From Gammaproteobacteria bacterium (GTDB lineage: Bacteria; Pseudomonadota; Gammaproteobacteria; GRL18), in the NCBI GenBank assembly GCA_024511395.1, contig JANELJ010000071.1, positions 1 to 8,721 of the forward strand: 8,721 nt of DNA. The letters run 5' to 3'. The position numbers and the translations under genes are program-made. Positions 8,554 to 8,721 of this stretch are shown here, in pieces (positions within the stretch are counted from its first letter, which is position 1; every line of letters begins with the position of its first letter). The notes below the pieces were generated by a model, which was not told the origin of the DNA, did no database searches, and saw only the letters and a program-made list of their open reading frames with translations.

Positions 8554-8721
8554 TCAAGCTAGGTTTAAAGCGGCTGATTGTTCTGGTTTGATAAAATATC
8601 CCATCAAACCGGAAATAATTTTGAGCCACAAAAGCCGGAGCTTATTGAGGTTCTTTCTTAAGTTATGTCCAGCGGCCACCATAACCATATTAATGGCATC
8701 ACCGACTGCACCTTTGAGGTA
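8554..8721 (-). CDS. IS5-family transposase, C-terminal end (cut by window edge)
   Basis: The last 55 residues and TGA stop of a transposase enter from the right edge. The segment YLKGAVGDAINMVMVAAGHN, followed by LRKNLNKLRLLWLKI, matches the pattern at the end of IS5-family transposases: a glycine-rich YLKG..GD stretch, then AAG.N.R and a basic/leucine helix. The catalytic residues would lie outside the window. The frame is intact. Nothing here resembles the transposase at 1-437, so two different IS types flank this operon. It reads toward grxD. Confidence 0.8.
   Translation of the reverse strand, partial: YLKGAVGDAINMVMVAAGHNLRKNLNKLRLLWLKIISGLMGYFIKPEQSAALNLA

Overview
The window looks like a chromosomal segment of a Gram-negative gammaproteobacterium. 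The evidence is the LPS-transport lipoprotein gene lptE, the leuS-lptE-holA / proA-nadD gene order familiar from Pseudomonas-like and marine gammaproteobacteria, a divergent ybeL-type zinc-ribbon gene beside leuS, and a CGFS glutaredoxin. Coding regions have moderate GC and the gene-free stretches are AT-rich. No genus can be named from this sequence alone. Two different insertion sequences cut by the window edges, and two copies of a small structured repeat, show that housekeeping genes here sit among mobile DNA.

Layout: 1-437 holds the N-terminal part of a DDE transposase on the minus strand, with a hairpin over its start codon. 483-876 has no gene; it contains an AT-rich stretch and one copy (644-841) of a MITE-like palindromic element. 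877-7109 is a minus-strand operon read leuS, lptE, holA, then a second, inverted copy of the element (2878-3035), then proA and nadD. The usual next gene after nadD, rsfS, is not present in the remaining 876 bases. 7110-7296 is the divergent leuS/ybeL promoter region. 7297-7824 is ybeL on the plus strand, followed three bases after its stop by nine perfect copies of a heptanucleotide and then a terminator shared with the convergent gene grxD (8021-8365). 8554-8721 is the C-terminal end of an IS5-family transposase lying upstream of grxD.

The operon joins essential functions: leucyl-tRNA charging (leuS), LPS export to the outer membrane (lptE), clamp loading in replication (holA), proline synthesis (proA) and NAD synthesis (nadD). 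The most interesting non-genic signal is the repeat family. The two copies lie in opposite orientation on either side of proA-nadD, and their long arms differ by three compensatory double changes that preserve pairing. Other points of note are a LeuRS without the usual leucine-specific insertion, a transposase start codon buried in a 12-bp stem, and a heptamer array that is a candidate for copy-number variation.
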